Assembly (NCBI GenBank): GCA_024760905.1
Contig: CM045746.1
Coordinates: 13,329,466-13,393,465 of the forward strand
From: Plotosus lineatus
Taxonomy: Eukaryota > Chordata > Actinopteri > Siluriformes > Plotosidae
Reading direction: 5' to 3'
Length of the DNA: 64,000 nt
Made by a program: the position numbers and the translations under genes. Each line of letters starts with the position of its first letter. The stretch's first letter is position 1. Positions 1-11,019 of the stretch are shown here, in pieces. The notes under the pieces were generated by a model. It had not been told where the DNA came from and did not search any database. It worked only from the letters and a program-made list of their open reading frames with translations.

Positions 1-171
1 AGTAAACAGGAGATGATAAAAAAATATGAAAGCGGGATTCGGTTGAGTGAAATCGCAAAGGAGTACGGCCGATCGGGAGGAAGCAGAAGGAGGCCTTAAA
101 AGCGGAGATACAGTGATGGAGGCGATTATTTCAGAAAAAGCTTCTTCTTCTTTTCCTTTCGGCTGTTCCCT

Positions 172-1972
172 TCAGGGGTCGCCACAGCAAACCATCCGCC
201 TCCATCTCGCCCTGTCCTCTGCATCTTCTTCTCTTACTCCGATGACCTTCATGTCTTCCTTCACCACATCCATAAATGTCTTCTTTGGTCTTCCTCCCGG
301 CCTTCTGCCTGGTAGTTCCAACCTCAGCATCCTACTGCCAATATACTCACTATTCCTCCTCTGTACATGTCCAAACCATCTCAATCTAGCCTCTCTGACT
401 TTGTCTCCAAAACATCTAACATGTGCTGTCCCTCTGATGTACTCATTTCTGATCCTATCCATCCTCGTTACTCCCAGAGCGAACCTCAGCATTTTCATCT
501 CTGCTACCTCCAGCTCTGCCTCTTGCCTTTTCCTCAGCGCCACTGTTTCTAGGCCATACAACATCGCTGGTCTCACCACCGTCTTGTACACTTTTCCTTT
601 CATTCTTGCTGACACTCTCCTATCGCACATCACACCGGACACTTTTCTCCAACCATTCCAGCCTGCCTGCACACGCTTCTTCACCTCTTTTCCACACTCT
701 CCATTGCTCTGGATTCTTGAGCCTAAGTACTTAAAATCCTCCACCTTCCTTATCTCTGCTCCCTGTAACATCACCGTTCCTCCTGGGTCCTTCTCATTCA
801 CACACATGTATTCTGATTTTCTGAGGCTAACCTTCATTCCTCTCCTTTCCAGGGCATACCTCCACCTCTCTAGATTTTCCTCCACTTGTTCTCTGCTCTC
901 ACTACAGATCACAATGTCATCTGCAAACATCATAGTCCATGGAGATTCTTGCCTAACCTCGTCTGTCAGCCTGTCCATCACCATCGCAAACAAGAAGGGG
1001 CTCAGAGGTGATCCTTGATGCAGTCCCACCTCCACCTTGAATTCATCGGTCACGCCGACAGCACACCTCACCACTGTCTTGCATCTCTCATACATATCCT
1101 GCACCACTCTGACATACTTCTCTGCCACTCCAGACTTCCTCATGCAATACCACAGTTCTTCTCTTGGCACCATGTCATATGCTTTTTCCAGATCTACAAA
1201 GGCAACGTGCAGTTCCCTCTGACTTTCTCTGTACTTCTCTATTAACATCCGCAAAGCAAACACTGCATCTGTGGTGCTCTTTCTTGGCATGAAACCAAAC
1301 TGTTGCTCTCAAATGCTGACCTCTGCCCTTAGTCTAGCTTCCACTATTCTTTCCCATAACTTCATTATATGGCTCATCAACTTTATCCCTCTGTAGTTGC
1401 CGCTACTCTGCACGTCTCCTTTGTTCTTAAAAATGGGCACCAGCACACTTCTCCTCCATTCCTCCGGCATCTGCTCACTCTCTAAGACCTTGTTGAATGT
1501 TCTTGTCAGAAAATCTACTGCTACCTCTCCTAGACACTTCCATACCTCCACAGGTATATCATCAGGACCAACTGCCTTTCCATTTTTCATCCTCTTCAAT
1601 GCCCTCCTCACGTCACCCTTACTAATATTTGCTACTGCCTGCTCCTCAGTGGTCACCTCTTCTACTCTTTTTTTCTCTCTCATTTTTCTCATTCATCAGC
1701 TCTTCAAAGTACTCTTTCCATCTTCCCAGCACACTTCTGTCATCAGTCAATGCATTTCCCTCTCTGTCCTTTATCAATCTAACTTGCTGCACATCCTTCC
1801 CATCTCTAGCTCTCTGCTGTGCCAACCTGTATAGATAATTTTCTCCCTCCTTACTGTCCAACCTATCATACAAGTCATCATACGCCCTCTGTTTGGCCTT
1901 AGCCACTGCTACTTTCGCCTCATGCTGTGTCTCCCTGTACTCCTGTTTACTCTCTTTGGTCCTCTCAATGTC
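172..1972 (-). pseudogene. RTE LINE ORF, reverse transcriptase part (broken)
   Basis: Three adjoining open pieces together make the RT domain. 1646-1906 encodes the linker (YRLAQQRARDGKDVQQVRLI). 1309-1692 has NGKAVGPDDIPVEVWK and VPIFKNKGD...NYRGIKL. 172-1290 holds FVDLEKAYD (motif A), LHQGSPLSPFLFAMV (motif B) and FADDIVI (catalytic motif C), then FKYLGS and the C-terminal GRPKK region, ending in MVCCGDP. Breaks are a frameshift at the T-rich run near 1670 and a TGA at about 1307 where copy 2 has TGT. The catalytic aspartates are present, but the ORF as a whole is dead. Confidence 0.87.
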
Positions 1973-3287
1973 TCACTTCTTCTTAGCTAACCTCTTCCTT
2001 TGTACACACTCCTGCACTTCCTTATTCCACCACCAAATCTCCTTATCTACTTTCCTTCCAGAGGACACACCAAGTACTCTCCTACCTGTGTCCCTGATCA
2101 CATTTGCTGTGGTTGTCCAGTCATCTGGAAGCACTTCCTGACCTCCCAAAGCCTGTTTCAACTCCTCCTTGAAGACAACATGACCCTCTTCCTTTTTCAA
2201 CTTCCACCACTTTGTTTTCTGCTCTGCCTTTGCCTTCTTCACCTTCCTCACCATCAGTGTTATCCTGCATACCACCATCCTATGCTGTTTGGCAACACTC
2301 TCACCCACTACTACTTTGCAGTCACTGATTTCCTTCAAATTACATCGCCTACACAAGATGTAGTCTACCTGTGTGCTCCTACCTCCGCTTTTATAAGTCA
2401 CCCTATGCTCCTGTTTCTTCTTGAAGAAAGTATTTACCACAGCCATTTCCATCCTTTTTGCAAAATCGATCAACATCTGTCCTTCTGTGTTCCTGTCCTG
2501 GATACCAAACCTGCGAATCACTTCCTCGTCCCCTCTGTTGCCTGCCCCAACATGTCCATTGAAGTCTGCACCAATGACCACTCTTTCACCTCTGGGGGTA
2601 CTCTGCATCACTTCATCTAAGTCACTCCAGAATCTCTCCTTCTCTTTTAGCTCACATCCTGTCTGTGGGGCATAAGCACTAACAACATTGAACATCACAC
2701 CTTCAATTTCTAACTTGAGACTCATCACTCTGTCTGATACTCTTTTCACTTCTAGAACATTCCTGACCAACCCGTCCTTCAAGATGACTCTTACTTCATT
2801 TCTCTTCCCATCCACACCATGATAGAACAGCTTAAACCCTGCCCCTAAGCTTTTAGCTTTGCTACCTTTCCACCTGGTCTCCTGAACACACAGTATGTCC
2901 ACCTTCCTCCTCTGCATCATGTCAGCCAGCTCTCTAGCTTTTCCTTGTATAGTTCCAACATTCAAAGTCCCTACTTTCAGTCCTAGACTCGTGCTTTTCC
3001 TCTTCTCTCTCTGCCTACGGACTCGCCTCCCACCTCTCCTTCTTCGAAGTCTTCGACCAACAGTAGTCCAATTTCCATCAGCACCCTGTTGGTTGACAGC
3101 ACTGATGGCGGTCGTTGTTAACCCGGGCCTCGACCGATCCGGTATGAGTTTAGACTTTCTGGTTTGCATTTTGTATTTTGGCAAAAGTTTTATGCCGGAT
3201 GCCCTTCCTGTCACAACCCTCTGCATTTCTCCGGGCTTGGGACCGGCATAAGGGGGAGAGACACTGGTTAGTGCCCCCCGCCTCATG
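1973..3287 (-). pseudogene. RTE LINE ORF, N-terminal part with AP-endonuclease domain
   Basis: The likely start is the ATG at 3287 (MRRGALTSVS). A basic stretch (RRLRRRRGGRRVRRQREKRK) precedes the APE-type endonuclease, which nicks target DNA. Recognisable motifs in order are LKVGTLNVGT, DILCVQETRWKG (catalytic Glu), YAPQTG, GADFNGHVG (Asn/Asp), STQVDYILCRR and KQHRMVVCRI (terminal His region). The frame runs to LAKKK and then hits TGA near 1974, where copy 2 has TGG, so this is a nonsense mutation rather than the natural end. The rest of the protein is in the next entry. QETRW with this spacing is typical of RTE endonucleases. Confidence 0.85.
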
Positions 3288-3625
3288 GCTGCATTGATTA
3301 TTTCAGAAAAAGCAACCGCCATATTTAAGGACCTCGTGAAGGAGGGTGGGGGTGAGGGTTCTTCAGACCAGCAACCCCCGGACTTTAAAGTGTCGCATAG
3401 GGTGGTTCGAGAGATTAAAAAAAAAGGTGAATGTTTTACTTTTAAAACATATTTCATACAAAATTGGTGTACTTTTATAATTTTTAAAGGGTTTAGGGGG
3501 TAGTATTGGGAGCCTTGGAATGAATCACGTGTTTTTCATGTAAAATGCGGTTCAACTTACGAAAAATGCAGGTTACGAAAAAGGCACTGGAACGGATTAA
3601 TTTCGTAAAGTGAGGTACCACTGTA

Positions 3626-4000
3626 GTTATATCAATATAATATTCATTGCATAACATAAACATTTTCCCAAGATAACAATGTTTTCATGTTTTTTCTGAC
3701 AAAGTTTTCACATTATAAAAATGAACTTTTACTGTAACCATACTGTATGTCAAAATATATTGTTATAGCCTGAAAATGTTCATATTCTAATGTGACAGAT
3801 ATATTAACAAAATAATCTTGTATGTCAGAATAATGTGAAAATATATTGTGATCATGTGAAAAGATAATAATTACTATGACACCAAACTTTTCACAGTATC
3901 ATTAAATATTTTGATGTTATTCAGCCATGGAAAGGCTACAATTTAATGCAATGAGACTTTTTGCGTCTCTACTGGACAGGGCAGCTGTACACAGAAATGT
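3626..4000. other. AT-rich spacer, nothing recognised
   Basis: This stretch is AT-rich with repeated GTGAAAATAT/CAGAATAATG-like words but no coding signal or element end that I recognise. It lies between the Tigger right end and the truncated RTE copy. Confidence 0.4.
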
Positions 4001-4010
4001 GCTGTTGTTC

Positions 4011-4377
4011 TTCTTTTCCTTTCGGCTGTTCCCTTCAGGGGTCGCCACAGTGGATCATCTGCCTCCATCTCACCCTATCTTCTGCATCTCCATCTCTTAC
4101 AACCACTACCTTCATGTCCTCCTTCAGCACATCCATAAATCTCGTCTTTGGTCTTCCTCTAGACCTTCTGCCTGGTAGTTCTGACCTCAGCATCCTACTA
4201 CCAATATACTCGCTACCCCTCCTCTGTACATGTCCAAACCATCTCAATCTAGCCTCTCAGACTTTGTCTCCAAAACCTCTTACTTGTCTCCAAAACCTCT
4301 TACATGTGCTGTCCCTCTGATGTACTAATTCCTGATCCTATCCATCCTCGTTCCTCCCAAAGAGAACCTCAACATAC
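4011..4377 (-). mobile_element. 5'-truncated RTE LINE copy (3' end only)
   Basis: This is the last ~370 bases of the same RTE family. It has a 10-bp TSD, GCTGTTGTTC, at 4001-4010 and 4378-4387. On the minus strand it codes for MRWFGHVQRRGSEYIGSRML and RPKTRFMDVLKEDMK and ends in IHCGDP, then has the same short 3' tail (TTCCTTTCGGCTGTTCCCTT on the plus strand). A duplicated stretch of about 23 bases (TTGTCTCCAAAACCTCTTAC) lies at 4263-4305. Truncation at the 5' end with a TSD is the usual result of incomplete reverse transcription. Confidence 0.87.
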
Positions 4378-4387
4378 GCTGTTGTTC

Positions 4388-4944
4388 GAACAGTTAAATC
4401 CTCGCACTATCTGCTGAACTAGGCACTGTAATTATACATCATAAATATTAATCCAAGTGAATTGTCCATATAGAGTACAGCAGTAAGTTACAGTTTCGTG
4501 CATTACAGTATAGACCAACATTTTTAGCTTAACTTGAAAGTATACTAATGTATTTATTTTACGATGAGTTCATAAGTAGACAGACAGGATATGGAATAAT
4601 CAGGAATCTGGCAAAATGCAGGGAAACATGAAGCACTGGGTCAATATTCCCTGTAGTGCACAGCCCCAGAAACCTGTAAGGTCAAGGCACTCTGAATGAT
4701 AATCTGACCGAGGCTGGTGTGACTGAGAACCAACATTGCTGCTTGTGCCATACCTTTCCCCGGCTATAAATACTGAATGCATCCCAGTTCTCAAAGAATC
4801 CAATAGGTTTCAGCAAAGGAAGTTCTGATATCCAGCAGGCTGATAAAGCATCAACCAAGGTTCCAGTCAGACACAGTTTTTTTTTTTTTTTTTTTTTTAA
4901 TTACATGGCCTGGTGGGGGAGGTTATATATTCACTAAGGCAACC
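4388..4944. other. Spacer, nothing recognised
   Basis: No gene or known repeat is recognised. It contains a T-run at about 4879-4898. Confidence 0.4.
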
Positions 4945-5255
4945 AATCATTTATTTTTTTAAACTGCTTATTCCTAAATAGGGTCACGGGGAGGCTGGCA
5001 CCCATCTCAGCCGACTCAGGGTGAAGGTGAGGTACACCCTGAACAGCTTGCCAGGCTATTGCAGGTCCAAAGACATACAACTGTTCACACAAACTCACAC
5101 CTAAGGGCAATTTGGAACAGCCAATCAATTCACTGTAGAAGGAAACCCATGTAAACACAGAGAACATTCAAACTCCATACAGAAACACCCTAAGCCTAAC
5201 TCTGGACTTTGTTCACCTGAGGCGAAATTGCTAACTACTGTGCCACCACGCCAAC
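4945..5255 (-). mobile_element. tRNA-derived SINE, CR1/L2-type tail (family B)
   Basis: On the minus strand a degenerate tRNA-like head near 5250 (GGCGTGGTGGCACAGTAG) leads into a body with the GTTTCCTTCTACAG and GTGTACCTCACC blocks. It ends in CCTATTTAGGAATAAGCAG near 4950. The same body and tail recur at 6165, 7235, 9180 and 9889. In the better copies the tail ends in a TGAATG repeat, which matches the ends of CR1/L2/Rex1-type LINEs. Confidence 0.75.
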
Positions 5256-6164
5256 TACCTAGCAATTTTTCTCAAAAGGTTAGATCATGATCTGAATATT
5301 TCTTAAAGGCTTTTCATATTATTATTATTTTCAGTTAGCACAATTATGCAAAAAACAATGTTCTGGTTTCATTAAACTTGGTGGTGGGGTGGGACCAGGG
5401 CATGGAAAGAACCCCTTCAATTTTAGGGGTAATCCATATAAGGGATTGTGACTGAAATTCTGAGAAATCCCAATCATTTAACACAGGGAAAACTGCTAAT
5501 CTCATTCCCACTAGGGGGAGACATTTCTTTAGAACAATGTCAAGTTATAATAATCAGTTTGTGTCTGGCAGAAGTATGGGTTGCAACCTCATGCATTCCA
5601 TCTATCTTCAGTAACCATACGTTGGCCAGGTCGCAATGATAGTGGGTAGCATGGAAGAGTAGCTAATAGTGAATGGTGCATGGATTTGTTTCAGCATTCA
5701 GTATTGTATGGCGTTTCGTATCTTTTCTCATGGCAACATAGGTGTCTTCTCGTTTCCTTCCATGTTCCAATAATATAGTGGTAGGTAAATTGTTTGGTTC
5801 TGTAATCAAGCCTGTTTATTCTCTGTAGTGGGTCGGCCTATATTGTTGTTTCAACACTTATACGGGCAGTTTTATTGATGGATTTGAAACCGATCTCAGA
5901 AATGCTGGGTGCAAGAGTGCATTTACTACCACAATACAAAACCATACGCTGAGACTTACACAGCGCAAGGCTGCAGGAAAATTGAGCGGCAATGCAAGCA
6001 TTATGATGGGATCTTGTTTAGTTAGGAAACAAGCTGCAGGTGTGACTAATCAGATGAAATACTCAGCATGGGCTCCTGAGAGCAGAATAAATACAATATG
6101 GCAATGTGGCTCTTTTCACACGTGGCATTCAGATGCATCCTGGGCTATTAGATCACAAGTCTGG
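5256..6164. other. Spacer, nothing recognised
   Basis: Unique-looking sequence with only short chance open frames. I see no splice-flanked exon or element end in it. Confidence 0.4.
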
Positions 6165-6492
6165 GTTGCATAGTAGTGTGATGGTTGGCACTTCTGCATC
6201 ATAACAGGAAGAGTCTGGGTTTGAGTCCTGGGCTCAGCAAAAGTCTGCAATGAATCAGCAAATCAGCCAATTTGGTTTCCTCCTACAGTACATAAACATG
6301 CCCTGTACGCTGATTGGCTGTTCCTCAATTCCTCTAGATCTGAGTGTGTGAGAGTGAATGGTTGTAAGTTGGCTCTGCGATGAACTGGCGAGCTGTTTCG
6401 GGTGTACCCTGTCTTCACCCAGAGTTCGCAGAGATTGGCCCTAGCTTCCCAGCGACCTGAGTAGGAATAAGTGATTCAACAAATGAGCGAAT
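6165..6492 (+). mobile_element. tRNA-derived SINE, family B
   Basis: The head TAGTAGTGTGATGGTTGGCA and a B-box-like GGTTTGAGTCCTGGG near 6209 are followed by the family body. The end is GTAGGAATAAGTGATTCAAC and an imperfect AAATGAGCGAATG tail. The copy is diverged from its relatives in the window. Confidence 0.75.
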
Positions 6493-6884
6493 GTTATAGC
6501 CTCCGTTCTATACAGAGAAGCAGTTGTTCTGGTCAACTCACTTGTTGCTGTCTGGTCACACTGAGAGGGACCCGTGTCTCTGTTTTTTTTGTCCATTTAT
6601 TGTCCATTTACCATCAGATCACCTCGGACACAAGTGAAAACATGGTGTGAATAGGTTGTAATGAGATTCTATTGAACGTGGTTCAGAAAGATTGCGAACA
6701 AGACAGCTACACGGTGATACACAGTTTTGAGAAACACTTCGAAATTACCGCTTTGATAATTTTTGTGGTTTGTAGTCAGTGCTAATTGATGCCAAACAGC
6801 ACCCTGGAGTCCAGATGGTGTCACTGCGGTCCAGAATGGTTTTGAACCACCTCCATGTGAGGCCTCCTTTAGCTTTTAGCTTCT
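6493..6884. other. Spacer, nothing recognised
   Basis: No recognised feature. It includes a duplicated TGTCCATTTA at 6591-6610. Confidence 0.35.
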
Positions 6885-7020
6885 ATTCATTCATTCATTC
6901 ATTCTCTGTAACTGCTTAATCCTAATTGGAGGTGCGGGGAGCCTGGCACCCATCCCAGCCAAATCTGGGTGAGGGCAGAGTACACCCTGGATGGCCATCG
7001 CGGGGCAGAAACATGTTGAT
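6885..7020 (-). mobile_element. SINE family B, 3' end only
   Basis: The plus strand shows the tail first, ATTCATTCATTCATTC, then TGCTTAATCCTAATTGGAGG and GAGTACACCCTGGATGGCC. This is the reverse complement of the family B 3' half. The head is missing, so it is a 5'-truncated copy. Confidence 0.75.
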
Positions 7021-7234
7021 GGCCTGCAAATAATTTACCTGCTGTTTGTCAGCGTACATCATGTGATCTATTATTCTGCTAAAACCCCAACCTCACCCTC
7101 CTACGTCTTTTCTCCAATTTGCACCGCGGAGGCGTGTTCATACTGCTTATAACCACTCAGATTGGTGGTCTGAAGATTGTCACTGATTTATAATGATTAG
7201 TGGGAAAGGGCACTGGTTTATACAGAAGTTTTGT
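7021..7234. other. Spacer, nothing recognised
   Basis: No recognised feature between two SINE copies. Confidence 0.3.
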
Positions 7235-7545
7235 TTAATTAGTATGTGGTGAGCATGTCCACCCCACAGCAGGAAGCTTCTGGGTCCCAGTCCTGGGTTT
7301 GTCGAAGACATTTTTGTTTTCCTCCAGGGTACTCTGGTTTCCTTCTACCGTCTAAAGTCATGCACATTAAGCTAACTGGCTACAACTAGCTCCCAAGGTG
7401 TTAGTGTGGACGTGTGTTGGTCCTGCAATGAATTGGTGAGCTACAGAGTTGGCTGAGATAGACTCCAAGTTACAGCCTCCCAGTGACCCTACTAGGATTA
7501 AACAGTTCTGCAACTGAATGAATGAATGAATGAATAAATGACCAA
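7235..7545 (+). mobile_element. tRNA-derived SINE, family B
   Basis: The head is decayed, but TGGGTCCCAGTCCTGGG near 7270 marks the B-box area. The tail is well kept: TACTAGGATTAAACAGTTCT followed by TGAATGAATGAATGAATAAATG. This makes it one of the best copies for the CR1/L2-type 3' end. Confidence 0.78.
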
Positions 7546-7797
7546 CAATGAATGAACAGCCGAAGCTTTCAGACAGTCTTGGGATTGGTCCAATCGTGAT
7601 TTTCCAGCATACTTTCTATATTAAATGGAGAAACCTCACAAAGAGGTCTGTACACGCCGAAGATCTATACATAATACAGTACTTGAATAGTAACCACACA
7701 TGCGTAACCATGGCAAGAAATACAAATTTTGTGACATTATAATAATCAACTGCCATACAACAAATAATCCCTTTTAGCACCAAGCAATGTGGACTAA

Positions 7798-8108
7798 TGG
7801 GGTCGGTGGTGTAGTGGTTAGGGTGCTGGGCTCATGATCGGGAGGTTGTGTGTTCAAATCCCAGTTAGACCCCCACTGTGCTAAGTCCCCTGGGCAAGGT
7901 CTCAGCCACAAGTGTGCCTCTGTTCACCCAGCAGTATAAATGGGTGCCAGTAAAAATATACTGGAAAGGTAACCTGTGATGGACTAGCGTCCCATCCAGG
8001 AGGAGTTGTACTCCGAGTTGCTTCACGCTATGGAAACCGTGAATAAGTACCGGCCTGATGAGCCACTAGGCTCGGGTGTAAAAATAGGTCTTTACCAAAG
8101 GACTTTAC
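7798..8108 (+). mobile_element. tRNA-derived SINE, family C, with TSD
   Basis: This is a ~311-bp insertion flanked by a perfect 13-bp TSD, CAATGTGGACTAA, at 7785-7797 and 8109-8121. The tRNA-like head has an A-box-like GTGGTGTAGTGGTTAGGGTG and a B-box-like GTTCAAATCCC. The body includes GTATAAATGGGTGCCAGTAA and GGACTAGCGTCCCATCCAGG. The 3' end is GTGTAAAAATAGGTCTTTACC. Related copies are at 9522-9828 and 41384-41690. Confidence 0.88.
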
Positions 8109-8121
8109 CAATGTGGACTAA

Positions 8122-9041
8122 ATGAACACTGTATGGTGCCTATCAGGTTCACAGCTTATGAACACAAGGGTGGGCTGAAATGTTAATAAGCTGACCAAGA
8201 AGGCGTTACCATCAGGTTGAGAGCTTCTACACCAAAGCAATCCAAGCATTGTATTCCCAATGGAAGAAGCGTATTGACCATGGGGAGACTATGCTGGAAA
8301 AACAACCGCAATTGGTATACATTTGACCATTTCCTCATGGTCATCCTATAAACTTTTCAGCCCATTCTCAAACTGTTAGACCGACAGGTTTCCGGACTTC
8401 CTTTCTGGCAACCTTTGTTTGCTACCAAAGAAGCCCTGGGCTGATGGTTGCAGATTTCAGAAACATGAAGCTAGGAAGGATGAAGAGAACGGCTGCATTA
8501 TGAATTTAAGACAGCACAGCCTGGGCCTGCCTCCCGATGCTTACGGCTGGTTTATACCTCCGCCTTGAAGCACATTTGCACATCTGTGTTGTGACACAGT
8601 GAGGCCGTTTATTGATAAGTGTGGCATGCAGGACTGTTGTGCACACCTTTAAAATTCTAACGGCATGTGATGTGTAACTGTGGTGCTATGAGTCACCCAG
8701 TCTTCAAGAGCATTCTCAGGCATGAAGACAAAAAAAAACAAGCAAATATATTTGAGGTTCCCTTATGGAGGACATGTTTTTGATGAAGTTCTTGACTGCT
8801 CAGCTCGGTGATTAACTGAATAGAATTCAAAGGATACATCACATTTTACAGCTCATAGAAAAAAAAAAATATATATATATATATTTACTCCTTAATTCAA
8901 ATGCTTCCTTTTACATATTGCATGCAGCATCTCACAGTCCTGCATACAAATAGCACGCTCATAAACAGTAAATATTTCTTTTTGTTAATCTGAGGCGCTG
9001 CCAAATCCAGAGTGTGGGCACAAAATGAATGCTTAAATATA
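8122..9041. other. Spacer, nothing recognised; short AT run
   Basis: Mostly unassigned. An A-run with (AT)n is at about 8861-8884. No coding signal recognised. Confidence 0.4.
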
Positions 9042-9178
9042 TTGTTTCTCCTGTAAGTGATGCAATCAGCTGTATATTGGAGAAACCACGCGAAAACTGG
9101 CTGATCATTTTGTGAACCACCTTCATGCCATCAGAACAAAGAGTTTCTCTTTTTCTGTGACAAGACACTTTAACAAGG
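9042..9178 (+). pseudogene. GIY-YIG nuclease remnant, Penelope-like
   Basis: One plus-strand frame from about 9061 reads CNQLYIGETTRKLADHF then VNHLHAIRTKSFSFSVTRHFNK. The YIGET...R.LADHF..H...I pattern ending in a conserved HFN matches GIY-YIG endonucleases of Penelope-like retroelements. Only about 40 residues are visible and the reverse transcriptase is not present. A family B SINE follows directly at 9180. Other GIY-YIG proteins cannot be excluded. Confidence 0.6.
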
Positions 9179-9179
9179 T

Positions 9180-9515
9180 CGGCATGGCGGTGTTGTGGTT
9201 AGAACGTCTGCCTCAGAGCAAGGAGCTCTTGGGTTTGAGTCCTGGAGTCGCGAGAGCATTTCTGTGTGGAGTTTGTAGGTTCTCCATGTGTTTGCATGGA
9301 TCTTCTCTGGTTTCCTCCCAAAGCTCAAAGGCATGCCATTAGGCTAAGTGTTCCGAACTGTCCGGAGGTGTGAGTGTGGATGATTGTGTAGGTGATGGCC
9401 CTGTGATGGACTGATTAGCTGTTCAGGATGCATCCTGCCTGTGACCAGAGTCAGCTGAGGTAGGCTCCAGTATTCCTGCTACCATAATAATATTAAGCAG
9501 TTGAATGATTGATGA
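9180..9515 (+). mobile_element. tRNA-derived SINE, family B
   Basis: The head GGCATGGCGGTGTTGTGGTT with AGAACGTCTGCCTCAGAGCA and B-box GGGTTTGAGTCCTGG is well preserved. The body continues with GTTCTCCATGTGTTTGCATGG and GATGCATCCTGCCTGTGACC. The tail is ATTAAGCAGTTGAATGATTG. It directly precedes a family C SINE. Confidence 0.8.
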
Positions 9516-9521
9516 GTATGT

Positions 9522-9828
9522 GGGGCCGGTGGTGGGTAGTGGTTAGGGTTCTGGGCTCATGATCGGGAGGTTGTGTGTTCAAATCCCAGTTAGACACCCC
9601 CCCCCCCACACTGTGCTAAGACCCCTGGGCAAGGTCTGAGCCACAAGTGTGCCTCTGTTCACTCAGCAGTATAAATGGGTACCAGTAAAAATATACTGGG
9701 AAGGTAACCTGCGATGGACTAACGTCCCATCCAGGAGGAGTTGAACTCCTGGTCGCTTCACGCTATAGAAACCGGGGATAAACTCCGGTCCGATGAGTCA
9801 CTATGGCTCAGGTGTAAAAAGTCCAATA
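9522..9828 (+). mobile_element. tRNA-derived SINE, family C
   Basis: It starts GGGGCCGGTGGTGGGTAGTG and shares the family C head, body and GTGTAAAAAG end with 7798-8108. A C-run has expanded at about 9595-9607. It sits in or beside the tail of the preceding family B SINE. AATGATTGA occurs on both sides (9504 and near 9831) but does not abut the element cleanly. Confidence 0.83.
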
Positions 9829-9888
9829 GAATGATTGAACACTTTGACAACGATAGACATAGTACTAGTGACATCATGGTTTGTAGTG

Positions 9889-10260
9889 GGCGGCAGTCGC
9901 GCAGTGTTTAGCACGTTTATCTCACAGCAAGAAGATCCCAGGTTCGATTCCCAGTGCTTGTGTGGGTTTCCTCTGGGGACTTTGGTTTCGTCTCACAGTT
10001 TAAAAACATGCAAAAAACATGCTAATTGGCTGTTCCAAATTGCCCCGAGATGTGAATAGCTGTAAGTTTGTTGGCCCTGCAATAGCCTGATGAGCTGCTT
10101 ATGGTGTACCCCGCCCTTGCACAGGATTGGATGAGATGGTCACTAGTCTCCCCACAACCCTAATTAGGGCTAACTCTTTCCCTCATATAACGTGTTTTGA
10201 CGTCTTGTCTTCCACGATGTTTTACCCGGCGGCTGAGAGAATGAATGAATGAACGAATGA
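9889..10260 (+). mobile_element. tRNA-derived SINE, family B, with TSD
   Basis: The flanking TSD is a perfect 13 bp, ATGGTTTGTAGTG, at 9876-9888 and 10261-10273. The head reads GGCGGCAGTCGCGCAGTGTT with B-box GGTTCGATTCCCAG. The tail ends GAATGAATGAATGAACGAAT. Between the CCTAATTAGGGC block and the terminal repeat it carries about 55 extra bases (near 10172-10230) that other copies lack. Confidence 0.88.
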
Positions 10261-10273
10261 ATGGTTTGTAGTG

Positions 10274-10600
10274 CTGTTGATATGGGAGGTATGAAGTGAG
10301 GAGATGCAGAGGATCTTCAAACCCCTGTGGAGCAAGTGCCATGTTTTTCAATTCACTTTTAGATGCTCTTTGCTTGCCAGTTTGTGTGTGCACCAGTATG
10401 TGTATATTCAGGAGTGTGCAAGCATCTAAGGCAGCCTATGCTTTAATACAAACTGTTTTAAGTAAAGTTTTTACATTTTATTATTGAGTGGGTATAGAAA
10501 CAAAAAAAAAAAAAAAAAAAAAAAATGAAACGAGACAAACTCATAAGAAGAACTGTGTTTGGTTCTGCATGTAAAACATGCAGCTCATTTTCTTATAAAA

Positions 10601-10641
<41 letters not shown>

Positions 10642-10982
10642 GTACTTGAGACCACAAAGCAAAGAGTTTCATCTCAAATATTTATTGTCTCCGTTAATTT
10701 TGAGAATCATACAGTACAAAATAAGACTGGTGTATAATAAACATGATCATCTCTAAGCTTTGTCGTATGCAGAAGAGAAATAATCTGAGCATTCTATATA
10801 TACAGTAAAAAGAGAAAGAGAAGTAAACGAAGCAGTGAAGCCCTGCTGTATGCTTCCACCATCCACCTTTTTTTAGATGTGATGTTGCCATAGCAACTTC
10901 AACTCCATGGCCTCGTTCTTTCAGCTCTGAAATTATGGGCTGCCCTGCCTGATAACACTGATAGGAAGACATGGGGAGAAAG

Positions 10983-11019
<37 letters not shown>

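Larger units (their letters stand above)
142..3295 (-). mobile_element. RTE-clade LINE, full-length copy 1
   Basis: This is a 3,154-bp insertion flanked by a perfect 18-bp TSD, GATTATTTCAGAAAAAGC, at 124-141 and 3296-3313. The element reads on the minus strand: a short 5' leader (about 3295-3180), an endonuclease-reverse transcriptase ORF, and a very short 3' end of about 30 bases after the ORF stop, ending in a TTC/GAA-rich run (142-152). A single APE-RT ORF, near-absent 3' UTR and microsatellite-like tail are typical of the RTE clade. The second copy at 34347-38757 starts at the same 5' position, so both are probably full length. Confidence 0.9.
1..3435 (+). pseudogene. Tigger transposase N-terminal remnant (CENP-B/psq helix-turn-helix)
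   Basis: Frame 1 from base 1 reads SKQEMIKKYESGIRLSEIA then KEYGR, the typical first helix-turn-helix of Tigger/CENP-B-type transposases. A frameshift or deletion follows near base 75. Coding resumes at the ATG at 115 (MEAIISEKA). It is interrupted by the LINE at 142-3295 and continues from 3314 as TAIFKDLVKEGGG and FKVSHRVVREIKKKG, corresponding to the second helix-turn-helix. The DDE catalytic domain is absent, so the host element was already an internally deleted, non-coding copy. In the family this region binds the terminal repeats. Confidence 0.7.
1..3623 (+). mobile_element. Tigger/pogo-like DNA transposon, left end outside window, split by a LINE
   Basis: The right terminus lies at 3540-3623 and reads, reversed, CAGTGGTACCTCACTTTACG, followed by a TA dinucleotide at 3624-3625. 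Its subterminal part (AAAGGGTTTAGGGGG, near 3485) is shared with the better-preserved elements at 24494-25241, 19593-20312 and 43808-44735, so I place it in the same superfamily. The left part at 1-141 is coding-like and continues after the LINE at 3314. TA target sites, CAG ends and CENP-B-like helix-turn-helix codons are typical of Tigger/pogo elements. The left end is not in the window. Membership of the superfamily is well supported; the exact family is not known. Confidence 0.75.

Noticed and set aside
47..1018. A 323-residue plus-strand open frame opposite the LINE RT
   Set aside because: It is the antisense shadow of the RTE reverse transcriptase. The minus-strand frame has the RT motifs and this one has none. 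The same applies to plus-strand frames at 1397-1834, 2000-2620, 34601-35134 and 35085-35444.
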